From an uncultured Clostridia bacterium (GTDB taxonomy: Bacteria > Bacillota > Clostridia > Christensenellales > CAG-917): DNA of 5,696 nucleotides. The stretch covers positions 1-5,696 of the forward strand of contig CAMWIB010000077.1 in assembly GCA_947174215.1 (NCBI GenBank). Reading direction: 5' to 3'. Under the pieces are notes generated by a model, which was not told the origin of the DNA, ran no database searches, and saw only the letters and a program-made list of their open reading frames with translations. The position numbers and the translations under genes are program-made. Below are positions 1 to 5,430 of the stretch, in pieces; position 1 is the first letter of the stretch; every line of letters begins with the position of its first letter.

Positions 1-48
1 CTGCTTAGCAAGCCCAATAGCCATTGTCATAAATTTTTCGTCATACAT
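1..48 (-). CDS. N-terminal fragment of a probable RibD/dCMP-type deaminase
   Basis: Sixteen codons are visible before the window ends, reading MYDEKFMTMAIGLAKQ. The pattern E-K-F-M-x-x-A-I-x-L-A-K at the extreme N-terminus resembles the first helix of zinc-dependent cytidine/deoxycytidylate deaminase-fold proteins, particularly RibD-like ones (riboflavin biosynthesis deaminase) and their stand-alone relatives; TadA-like enzymes start similarly. The catalytic H-A-E and P-C-x-x-C motifs would lie outside the window, so the enzyme type cannot be decided. The ATG at 46-48 is chosen because it is the first start after in-frame stops and lies about 23 nt downstream of the expected transcription start of a good promoter (78-106). 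No clear Shine-Dalgarno is seen; ATG at 28-30 is an alternative. No FMN riboswitch precedes it, which argues mildly against a regulated rib operon. Confidence 0.5.
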   Translation of the reverse strand, partial: MYDEKFMTMAIGLAKQ

Positions 49-209
49 ATCAAATCGCCATTTTATTTGTAATCATCAGTATATAAAATCTATTTCAGTA
101 TGTCAGTTCTATATTTATTGCTTAAATTATGTCATTCAACTCACTAACAGTTATGCCTAACCCAACAATCATCTCAGCAACTACACAAGTTTCAATCGCA
201 CGAAATGCG
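49..209. other. AT-rich gap downstream of rlmH
   Basis: This is a 161-bp stretch between the rlmH stop and the next gene. It contains the promoter at 78-106. I find no convincing rho-independent terminator for the rlmH operon: the only hairpin is weak (CGCA/TGCG, 197-209) and has no T-run. One minus-strand frame stays open from 241 to a TAA at 122, overlapping the end of rlmH, but its only ATG is at 170-172, which would give 16 residues. Counting bases 1-209 gives 69 G/C (33%), far below the operon beside it. Confidence 0.6.
78..106 (-). promoter_or_regulatory. Sigma-70-type promoter for the left-end deaminase-like gene
   Basis: On the minus strand a -35 box CTGACA (101-106, 5 of 6 to consensus) is separated by exactly 17 nt from a -10 box TATACT (78-83, 5 of 6). 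The predicted transcription start is near 70-72, giving a short leader of about 23 nt before the ATG at 48. The surroundings are very AT-rich, which raises the chance of a fortuitous match, but the spacing and position fit a real promoter that separates this gene from the rlmH operon. Confidence 0.6.
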
Positions 210-668
210 TTATTTGTGATATGGTGTGCCTGAAATGATAGTCAACGCGCGGTATATCTGCTCTGCAAGCACAACTCTGAAAAGCTGATGAGGAAGGGTT
301 ATTCTGCCAAATGAAATGACGGCGTTTGCCCTCTCCCTAAGCTCGTCGGTATGTCCGTGACTGCCCCCGATGAGGAAGGATATTTCCTTAGTGCCGTCGC
401 CTTCCTTTGCGGCAATGAGCGAAGCAAGCCCGTCGCTTGAAATCATCTCGCCGCCCCCGTCCATAGCGACGATATATCCCTTTGCTTTTTCAAGAAGCCG
501 CGCACTCTCGATACGCTTTTGTTCCTCCGCACTCTTGCCCTGCGGCGCGTCTGGAAGCTCTATCACCTTCACGTCGCCGTAGCGTGAGCAACGCTTGATA
601 TACTCGTCCACTGCGCCTGAAAAATAGCTTTCCTTGACCTTGCCTATTGCGAGTATATTTATTTTCAT
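210..668 (-). CDS. rlmH: 23S rRNA (pseudouridine-1915) N3-methyltransferase RlmH
   Basis: RlmH is a homodimeric SPOUT methyltransferase that uses S-adenosylmethionine to methylate N3 of pseudouridine 1915 in helix 69 of 23S rRNA on the assembled ribosome. The predicted protein has 152 aa, the normal family length. Visible hallmarks are the start MKINILAIGKVKE, the SAM-binding glycine loop LIGGSHGH (residues 99-106), the knot segment LPHQLFRVVLAEQIYRA (125-141) and the invariant C-terminus PYHK. The ATG at 666-668 is chosen because it gives the family's usual MKI start. A GTG five codons upstream (681-683) would add MGNDE and is less likely. A GGGGA lies 8 nt before the ATG. The start overlaps the stop of the preceding protease gene as ATGA (665-668), indicating translational coupling. 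It is the last gene of the walJ operon, and base composition drops immediately after its stop. Confidence 0.97.
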   Translation of the reverse strand: MKINILAIGKVKESYFSGAVDEYIKRCSRYGDVKVIELPDAPQGKSAEEQKRIESARLLEKAKGYIVAMDGGGEMISSDGLASLIAAKEGDGTKEISFLIGGSHGHTDELRERANAVISFGRITLPHQLFRVVLAEQIYRALTIISGTPYHK

Positions 669-1624
669 CTCATCATTCCCCACACGAAGCTGAACAGCGT
701 TGCAAGCACGCCAATCACTATCGTAAGTATAAACGGCACGTCCTTGCTTAGCGGAACAACGCTGCTATTCGTTTCAAACCATACGCCCGAAATTATCTCA
801 TTTTTAACAGCGTCCTTACGCATACGCAAAAACATAAGTACCATTATCGCCGCGCAAGCGACGGTAAGCACAAATCCCGCAACAAGACCGAGGAACGAGC
901 CGTATATGAAATTTTCAATATCTACGATGAAAGAAAAGATTCCGCCGTTCTGAGAGGCATAACCGCTTATAACGGATACGGCGTTGTTGAGGAAGTGCAT
1001 AAAGATTCCCGGGAAAATCGAGCCTGTATAGTACATTGCTAGCGCCATAGTAACGCCCGCAAAGAATGTGTAGCCCGTCTGCACTATGTTTTGGTGCATA
1101 AGTGAGAAATACAGCGCACTTATAAGCACGAACTTCCAGCCGCACTCCCTGTAACCCGCATATATGAGTCCTCTGTGCGCAAGCTCCTCAAACAAAGCGG
1201 GCAACAGCGCGACGAGCGCAAGCTCGCGGATAAGCACGCCTATATCGGTGTAATCGGTAGGCGAGGATATATGCGTGAAGCCCATAAGCCTCAGCACCAT
1301 CTGCCATACGAAAGATATAGCCATTGATACGACTATCATGCAAACTGCAATGACAAGCACGCGAAGACAATTCTTCGGTGAAACCTTGCGCACGCCGAAA
1401 TCTATCTTAAACGAGAGTAACCCCTCTCTTCTGCCGACTGTGAGCATATAGAGCGTAACCGTCATTACGCCAAAGATTAGTATTTGTACAATGCAACTGT
1501 AAAAAGCGTCGGAGTCGGTTATGCCAAGCGCAGAGTACACGTCAAGCGAGGACGCTATGCGCAAAAGTAGCGTAGCAATGACTATCGCAAAATATATAAA
1601 GCCTATCGTATTTCGCTTCGTCAT
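665..1624 (-). CDS. CPBP family intramembrane metalloprotease (second copy)
   Basis: This is a 319-aa polytopic membrane protein of the CPBP/Abi family (Rce1-like glutamyl-type intramembrane proteases; bacterial members include bacteriocin self-immunity proteins and MroQ). The three active-site motifs are present: EELAHRG (EExxxR, E146-E147 to R151), FSLMH (173-177) and HFLNN (HxxxN, H210 to N214). Eight or nine hydrophobic helices are visible, including a final one at about 296-316 after a short hydrophilic segment (about 267-295). The ATG at 1622-1624 overlaps the preceding stop as ATGA. A longer reading from 1741 would only translate the end of the upstream gene in another frame. It is similar throughout to the CPBP gene just upstream (FSLMHxN, HFxNN, matching C-terminal layout), so a tandem duplication is inferred. 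The EELAHRG motif is atypical, with His where a large hydrophobic residue is usual. The substrate is unknown. Confidence 0.92.
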   Translation of the reverse strand: MTKRNTIGFIYFAIVIATLLLRIASSLDVYSALGITDSDAFYSCIVQILIFGVMTVTLYMLTVGRREGLLSFKIDFGVRKVSPKNCLRVLVIAVCMIVVSMAISFVWQMVLRLMGFTHISSPTDYTDIGVLIRELALVALLPALFEELAHRGLIYAGYRECGWKFVLISALYFSLMHQNIVQTGYTFFAGVTMALAMYYTGSIFPGIFMHFLNNAVSVISGYASQNGGIFSFIVDIENFIYGSFLGLVAGFVLTVACAAIMVLMFLRMRKDAVKNEIISGVWFETNSSVVPLSKDVPFILTIVIGVLATLFSFVWGMMR

Positions 1625-2730
1625 AGCAACCCCGAACCCGAGAAGAACGGCAAACTCGCAATAAACGCAAACAGCCAATACGCAATCACGATTGCGAGCG
1701 CAATCCATACGCCTATCATAGACTGTGCCTTTCCGACGCACTCTATCTCGTTTTTCCCTGCAAGCACTCTCGTAAGCCTACGCCAACCGTTTGCAGTAAA
1801 TAATGATTTGATGAATGAAAAGAAGTCTTTTACAAAATGGCATTTGCCAGTCGGTACGGCGGTGAGCAAAGTAAACTCGTCGTACACGATTCCGTCGTCC
1901 ACAATCCTGAAATTGCCGCCCTCCTTCTTATCGCCCATACGGTACATAGCGTAGAGCAACGATATGAGGATAAAGAGTCCCACTATAACGCTTGCCGCAC
2001 CCGTGAGCCAATTGAAGTAACCGAGCCTATAATAAATCACGTCCACCTGCGGCATAAATGACGTAAGTGTGAGCGATATGAAGTTGTTGAAGAAATGCAC
2101 GAGTACGCATGCCCACAGCGAGCCGCTAAGCGTCATCACAAGCGCAAGCACAATGCCTAAACCAAACTGATGCACCGTCTGCGCGGGGTTTGCGTGCATA
2201 AGGCTGAAAAACAACGCGGACATAAGTATGCCAAACCAGATGTTTCTCGTAGACAGTCCGTGAAATACGTTGCCTCGCATGAGCAATTCCTCACCGAATG
2301 CAGGCAACGCCGCCATTATAATAAGCGACAGAAAATACGCTCCTACGTCGCCGCGCACCGGCGTACTCACGCTTGCACTTACGTGAATAAGGTCAAGGAA
2401 CGCCGTCCACAGATTTGCGAGCGGAAGAAATACCAAAATGGTAGCTATTGCGATAAACGGAGTGAGTATAAGCTGTTTTACGCTTCTTGGCTTGCGAATA
2501 CGCGCAACCGCAAACTCGTCCACCCTTCTCACTCTTGCATATATAAACGAGGTCGCAATAAATCCGACCTGCATTATTACATAGCTAACCCAGTCCTGCA
2601 CGCTCATACCGCCGAAGCCTGCGGATACTCGCGTCAATATGAGTGAAGCAAACAGCGCAAGCAAGGTACCTGCGCATATTCCGAGCAAATATATTGAGGA
2701 GCTTTCGCTTGCCAAAATCGTCTTTCTCAT
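1621..2730 (-). CDS. CPBP family intramembrane metalloprotease (first copy)
   Basis: A 369-aa integral membrane protein with all CPBP/Abi motifs: EELLMRG (E147-E148 to R152), FSLMH (F175 to H179) and HFFNN (H212 to N216). In characterised family members these Glu and His residues form the catalytic site within the membrane. Hydrophobic segments lie near 10-33, 44-66, 88-110, 131-146, 163-180, 186-203, 205-225, 244-262 and 338-360. Between the last two is a soluble stretch of about 75 residues (264-337), longer than in the second copy and probably cytoplasmic. The ATG at 2728-2730 overlaps the walJ stop as ATGA, and its own stop overlaps the next start as ATGA. It lies where many Bacillota carry htrA between walJ and rlmH, which suggests, but does not prove, a role in envelope protein quality control or signal-peptide processing. 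The substrate is unknown. Confidence 0.93.
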   Translation of the reverse strand: MRKTILASESSSIYLLGICAGTLLALFASLILTRVSAGFGGMSVQDWVSYVIMQVGFIATSFIYARVRRVDEFAVARIRKPRSVKQLILTPFIAIATILVFLPLANLWTAFLDLIHVSASVSTPVRGDVGAYFLSLIIMAALPAFGEELLMRGNVFHGLSTRNIWFGILMSALFFSLMHANPAQTVHQFGLGIVLALVMTLSGSLWACVLVHFFNNFISLTLTSFMPQVDVIYYRLGYFNWLTGAASVIVGLFILISLLYAMYRMGDKKEGGNFRIVDDGIVYDEFTLLTAVPTGKCHFVKDFFSFIKSLFTANGWRRLTRVLAGKNEIECVGKAQSMIGVWIALAIVIAYWLFAFIASLPFFSGSGLL

Positions 2731-3509
2731 AGAGTCTCAAAAACCTCGCTTCTCTTATACTGCGTGGCGACGTGCAGATTTATTTTGTCATCGCCAAGGG
2801 CTTCGAGCATACTGTGTACCGTGTCGTAGGCGCACTGCTCGGTATTGTTGTTTTCGCTGATGTGTCCGAGTATCAGCTGTCTTACCTCGCTATGCCCCGA
2901 CAACTTGCTCACTATCCTTGCCGTACTGTCGTTTGAGAGGTGTCCTTTATCAGACAGAATACGCGCTTTGAGGTATGGCGGATATTTGCCCTCTTTTAGC
3001 ATAGTCACGTCGTGGTTCGATTCGAGCAAAACAACGCTGCTGTCCTTGATATTGCGAAGCACCCCGAGAGTAGGCACGCCTATATCCGTCGCAACGCTAC
3101 ATCTTGCCTCGCCTACTCTGAACGAATACGCCAAAGGATACTCGGCGTCGTGCGGAATGCGAAACGGCGTAACCTCTATATCGCCAACCGTAAAACCGCC
3201 CTCATAATTATCTACGTCCGCTACGTTCTTTATATCCCCGACTTTCTCGTATATTTTCTTCACCGTGAGCGGATGTGAGTACACTCTCGTATATGAGCTA
3301 AGCTTCGGCACCGCTTTTACGTGGTCGCTATGCTCGTGCGTTATCACCACTCCGTCAAGCGACGACGGCGAAAGCCCGAACGCTTTCAGCTCATCGCATA
3401 GGCGCGAAAACGTAATACCTGCGTCGACAAGGAGCGCAGTGTTTTTTGAAAATATAAGCGTGGCATTACCCTTGCTTCCGCTTGCGAGTGATACGAGTTT
3501 GAGTGACAT
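2727..3509 (-). CDS. walJ: WalJ/YycJ-type metallo-beta-lactamase fold hydrolase
   Basis: A 260-aa cytosolic protein of the metallo-beta-lactamase superfamily, YycJ/WalJ branch, which is linked to the WalRK cell-wall two-component locus in Bacillota and is thought to act as a nuclease-like phosphodiesterase. The metal-binding motif THEHSDH (H58, H60, D62, H63) is intact. Further conserved points are the N-terminal LASGSKGNATL, IPHDAEYPLAYSF (118-130), ATDIG (140-144), LLESNHD (161-167), KGHLSN (188-193) and LGHISENNN (214-222). The length fits the family. The ATG at 3507-3509 has AGGTG (3514-3518) only 4 nt upstream. It is the first gene of the four-gene operon ending in rlmH; the walJ-rlmH linkage is widespread in Bacillota. 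No walRK/yycHI genes lie upstream here. The gene symbol follows homology to the Bacillus protein. Confidence 0.93.
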   Translation of the reverse strand: MSLKLVSLASGSKGNATLIFSKNTALLVDAGITFSRLCDELKAFGLSPSSLDGVVITHEHSDHVKAVPKLSSYTRVYSHPLTVKKIYEKVGDIKNVADVDNYEGGFTVGDIEVTPFRIPHDAEYPLAYSFRVGEARCSVATDIGVPTLGVLRNIKDSSVVLLESNHDVTMLKEGKYPPYLKARILSDKGHLSNDSTARIVSKLSGHSEVRQLILGHISENNNTEQCAYDTVHSMLEALGDDKINLHVATQYKRSEVFETL

Positions 3510-3570
3510 TTTACACCTGCGCCTTTGCGCAATACTTTGTTGAACCCCACAAATTTACCCACAAAAATCA

Positions 3571-3618
3571 CCCCGCAAACAGGGACGTTTGTGTGGACCA
3601 CGATGAGGTTTCGCGGGG
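3571..3618. repeat. Imperfect GC-rich inverted repeat upstream of walJ
   Basis: CCCCGCAAAC (3571-3580) pairs with GTTTCGCGGGG (3608-3618), giving ten base pairs with one bulged base. The 27-nt loop contains the small palindrome GTGGACCAC (3593-3601). On the minus strand the hairpin is followed by TGATTTTTG, so it could act as a weak terminator or attenuator in the walJ leader. It could also be half of a dispersed intergenic repeat, together with the neighbouring inverted repeat at 3626-3675. Confidence 0.6.
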
Positions 3619-3625
3619 ACCCATT

Positions 3626-3675
3626 GTGGGCGTTTGGGAACCTATTCCAACAAAAATGGGCGCGTAAACGCCCAC
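3626..3675. repeat. 10-bp perfect inverted repeat flanking the terminator
   Basis: GTGGGCGTTT (3626-3635) is the exact reverse complement of AAACGCCCAC (3666-3675). The right arm overlaps one arm of the terminator hairpin at 3657-3674, and a small inner hairpin GGAA/TTCC lies at 3637-3648. In the minus-strand transcript, the first arm of the terminator could therefore pair either with its close partner (3657-3662) or with the distant arm (3626-3635). Confidence 0.6.
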
Positions 3676-3680
3676 CTTTG
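3652..3680 (-). terminator. Rho-independent terminator of the membrane-protein unit
   Basis: In the minus-strand transcript a hairpin TGGGCG-TTTACG-CGCCCA (3657-3674), extendable by G-U and A-U pairs at its base, is followed directly by five T (3652-3656). It begins 16 nt after the TGA of the 286-aa membrane protein gene. Its position and structure fit termination of the upstream unit, making the walJ operon a separate transcription unit or one that depends on readthrough. Confidence 0.8.
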
Positions 3681-3690
3681 AATGTTTATA

Positions 3691-4551
3691 TCAGATTTCT
3701 TTGCCGTATTTCTCTCTTTGCTCCGAGCTGTCCTCGATATGGTTGGATATGATATTGAATACCACCGCCAGCACGAAGACGATAATACTTTCAACGAGAG
3801 CAATGATGAACGCGACCTTTGCGCTTGCAACGAACCTGTGTTCCACGATGTTCCATACAAGCAGAACGACGAGGCACGCTATATCAATGAATGACAGTAT
3901 AGCAATGGGAAGTCCGTTGAATCTGCCTGATATAAGGCATATCGCCGCCGTCACGAGTATCGCCGCCGTAAACACGGGAACCGCAATATATACGAGGTCC
4001 TCTGGACTCGTTATAGTTATACTCTTCGCCTCAACCCAATGCTTTATCATTCCGATAAAGTTCATTTCGGTGAGTTGCAGATTGCCGATATGGTCGGACG
4101 AGTAGGATATGAGGAAGGGCAACAGCAAGAACGCCGCCACAACGAACATAATGACTGCAAAAATTCTCTGCCACTGAACCCCGCGGCCGCCTCTGCCCGC
4201 CTTTTCCTTACCCTTCTTCTTGCTACCCGAAACAGACTCGAACTGCGTATCCTCGCCGTACTCGTCGTTTGGAACGTAGCCGCCTGCCTGCTTGCCGTCC
4301 GTACGAAGGACGTTGCTGTCCTGCGTCATATACGGTACGACCGCAAGCGGAACGATGATTGGTTGAAGCTGTATGGTGTTGTGCTTAGGCGCAATTATAG
4401 GCACGGGACCGCCGACGCCAACCTGTTTCATTACGGTAGCGTCCGTGTCGGACTCGGCTTTGGGAGGTCTGTACATCTCGGCTTCGACAGGCTTTTCAAG
4501 CTCTCTGGCGAACTCGACGTCGACCTCGGTATTACGCTCCTTTTTTGCCAT
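3691..4551 (-). CDS. Four-helix membrane protein with long charged N-terminal tail
   Basis: A 286-aa protein of no family I recognise. Residues 1-127 are hydrophilic and low in order-promoting content, ending in a basic Gly/Lys/Arg stretch (110-123: SKKKGKEKAGRGGR). Predicted transmembrane helices are about 129-150, 185-208, 214-235 and 244-268, with an outside loop of about 35 residues between the first two and a short charged C-terminus. By the positive-inside rule both ends are cytoplasmic. The tail contains QPIIVPLAVVPYMTQD (63-78), nearly repeated in the partial protein at the right end of the window. The ATG at 4549-4551 is fixed by a strong AGGAGG (4559-4564) 7 nt upstream. It follows a similar membrane protein gene after 90 bp and ends in a terminator. 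The function is unknown; the shared tail and topology suggest it works with its neighbours. Confidence 0.85.
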   Translation of the reverse strand: MAKKERNTEVDVEFARELEKPVEAEMYRPPKAESDTDATVMKQVGVGGPVPIIAPKHNTIQLQPIIVPLAVVPYMTQDSNVLRTDGKQAGGYVPNDEYGEDTQFESVSGSKKKGKEKAGRGGRGVQWQRIFAVIMFVVAAFLLLPFLISYSSDHIGNLQLTEMNFIGMIKHWVEAKSITITSPEDLVYIAVPVFTAAILVTAAICLISGRFNGLPIAILSFIDIACLVVLLVWNIVEHRFVASAKVAFIIALVESIIVFVLAVVFNIISNHIEDSSEQREKYGKEI

Positions 4552-4558
4552 ATTTTTT

Positions 4559-4564
4559 CCTCCT
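4559..4564 (-). promoter_or_regulatory. Strong Shine-Dalgarno fixing the start at 4551
   Basis: A full AGGAGG on the minus strand is separated by AAAAAAT (7 nt) from the ATG at 4549-4551. A small hairpin (GTGCG/CGCAC, 4565-4580) abuts it on the upstream side. It is much stronger than the ribosome sites of the operon genes to the left, which rely on overlapping stop/start codons. Confidence 0.85.
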
Positions 4565-4641
4565 GTGCGACGGCGCGCACGATGGCTAATTGATGAAACG
4601 CACCTGAACTGCTAATCAGTAGCATTAGCCGTACGTTACGG
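4565..4641 (-). promoter_or_regulatory. Hairpin-rich leader between the two membrane protein genes
   Basis: The 90-bp gap contains several short inverted repeats: CCGTA-ACG-TACGG (4629-4641), GCTAAT/ATTAGC (4611-4629) and GTGCG/CGCAC (4565-4580). In the transcript, GGCTAAT (4624-4630) can pair with ATTAGC at 4611-4616 (6 bp) or with ATTAGCC at 4584-4590 (7 bp), two mutually exclusive folds. None is followed by a T-run, so they are not typical terminators. They may stabilise or process the message, or tune translation of the downstream gene. No clear promoter boxes were found. Confidence 0.4.
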
Positions 4642-5424
4642 TTAATCGATATAGCCGTACTTGTCGGAATTTATCAGCGTGCATATAAGCGACGCGATAA
4701 AGTATCCGACGGCAAACAAGACAAGACTGAACATCTCGCTCGTATGATAGCCCTTTATAAAGTCGTTTATGAAATCAATCTTCTCAATTCCAATTACGCT
4801 TGCACCCACGAGCGAGGCAATGAACATCGCAAGCACGCAGAGCAAGTATATCACCGAGCTTGCCATATACCTTACGGGATTGACCGCAAAGAATATTGCA
4901 AACACGGACTTTATCATATTTATAGCGAGGAACACTATTCCCCCAAACAACACGACACTGGGTATCGTCTGAATCCAAATTCTTCCGACCTCTGCCCCGT
5001 GCCAATCAAGACGTGCCGTCTGCTTGAACGCCTCAACTATGTTGTACAGCGCGCCGAACTGCCTCGGTACGAATCTGAATGACAGCTTATCTATCCACAC
5101 TCCCGCAACGCCGAGAATATACGGCAAGAGCATAACGAGCGTAAAGAAAAGCATAATTGAGCCGATAACCGCATTCTTGTTGCGCTTGCGGCGCTTCCAC
5201 TTTTTGCTCCTGTCCTCGGTCTTTGGCTGAAAGTCGTTTTCAGTGGTTTCGCGGCGCGTTTCCTCGGCTTCCTGCTCCTCAATCTCAATATGAGGCTGTA
5301 TGACGAAATCCTGCCTTATCGACGGCATAACGTGATACGCGGCATTGCGCATAGGCGTTGGCGCAAGCCTTATACCGGACTCGTCTACGTGCCTTCCTTT
5401 ATTGCGATTGTCTGCATTTGCCAT
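4642..5424 (-). CDS. Four-helix membrane protein with charged N-terminal tail
   Basis: A 260-aa protein not assigned to a known family. A hydrophilic tail (1-84) is acidic in the middle (EIEEQEAEETRRETTE, 47-62) and strongly basic at its end (RSKKWKRRKRNK, 72-83). Hydrophobic helices follow at about 85-108, 153-178, 187-212 and 229-250, with an outside loop of about 45 residues after the first. This is the same layout as the 286-aa protein downstream, and a weak copy of the tail motif is present (VMPSIRQD, 32-39). The ATG at 5422-5424 lies 6 nt after the stop of the preceding gene; the ribosome site AGAAGG (5434-5439) lies within that gene's last codons, 9 nt before the start, so the two are probably co-transcribed and coupled. 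The function is unknown; a membrane-anchored scaffold or envelope role is only a guess. Confidence 0.83.
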   Translation of the reverse strand: MANADNRNKGRHVDESGIRLAPTPMRNAAYHVMPSIRQDFVIQPHIEIEEQEAEETRRETTENDFQPKTEDRSKKWKRRKRNKNAVIGSIMLFFTLVMLLPYILGVAGVWIDKLSFRFVPRQFGALYNIVEAFKQTARLDWHGAEVGRIWIQTIPSVVLFGGIVFLAINMIKSVFAIFFAVNPVRYMASSVIYLLCVLAMFIASLVGASVIGIEKIDFINDFIKGYHTSEMFSLVLFAVGYFIASLICTLINSDKYGYID

Positions 5425-5430
5425 AATCGC

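Larger units (their letters stand above)
3510..3690. other. Structured 181-bp gap between the two gene groups
   Basis: The gap holds the terminator of the right-hand unit, two inverted repeats and the walJ ribosome site (AGGTG, 3514-3518). I searched the minus strand for a walJ promoter and found no pair of boxes with good match and spacing; candidates such as TTGTGG lack a fitting -10. I see no gene here: the open frames crossing it have no ribosome site or family likeness. Confidence 0.55.

Noticed and set aside
49..209. FMN riboswitch before the deaminase-like gene
   Set aside because: None of the conserved GC-rich FMN element motifs is present. The gap is AT-rich, and the predicted transcript leader is only about 23 nt.
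669..683. GTG start for rlmH at 681-683
   Set aside because: It adds MGNDE before the family's usual MKI start, and the ATG at 666-668 has a suitable GGGGA upstream and overlaps the preceding stop.
1625..1741. N-terminal extension of the second CPBP protease from 1741
   Set aside because: The extra 39 residues would translate the end of the upstream gene in another frame. The ATG at 1622-1624 gives a normal membrane N-terminus and the same ATGA overlap as the other junctions.
2170..2646. Plus-strand open frame of 158 codons
   Set aside because: It is antisense to the first CPBP protease, whose three catalytic motifs are intact. The product is rich in His, Arg, Lys and Cys with no recognisable domain.
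3510..3570. Promoter immediately upstream of walJ
   Set aside because: The TTGTGG-like boxes on the minus strand have no -10 box at 16-18 nt. I could not support a site.
4039..4593. Plus-strand open frame of 184 codons
   Set aside because: It lies antisense to a well-supported membrane protein gene with a strong ribosome site. The translation is rich in Arg/Leu/His with no family likeness, as expected for a shadow frame.
4611..4629. Hairpin after the 260-aa membrane protein gene as a terminator
   Set aside because: The stem is only 6 bp of mostly A-T pairs and no T-run follows on the minus strand.
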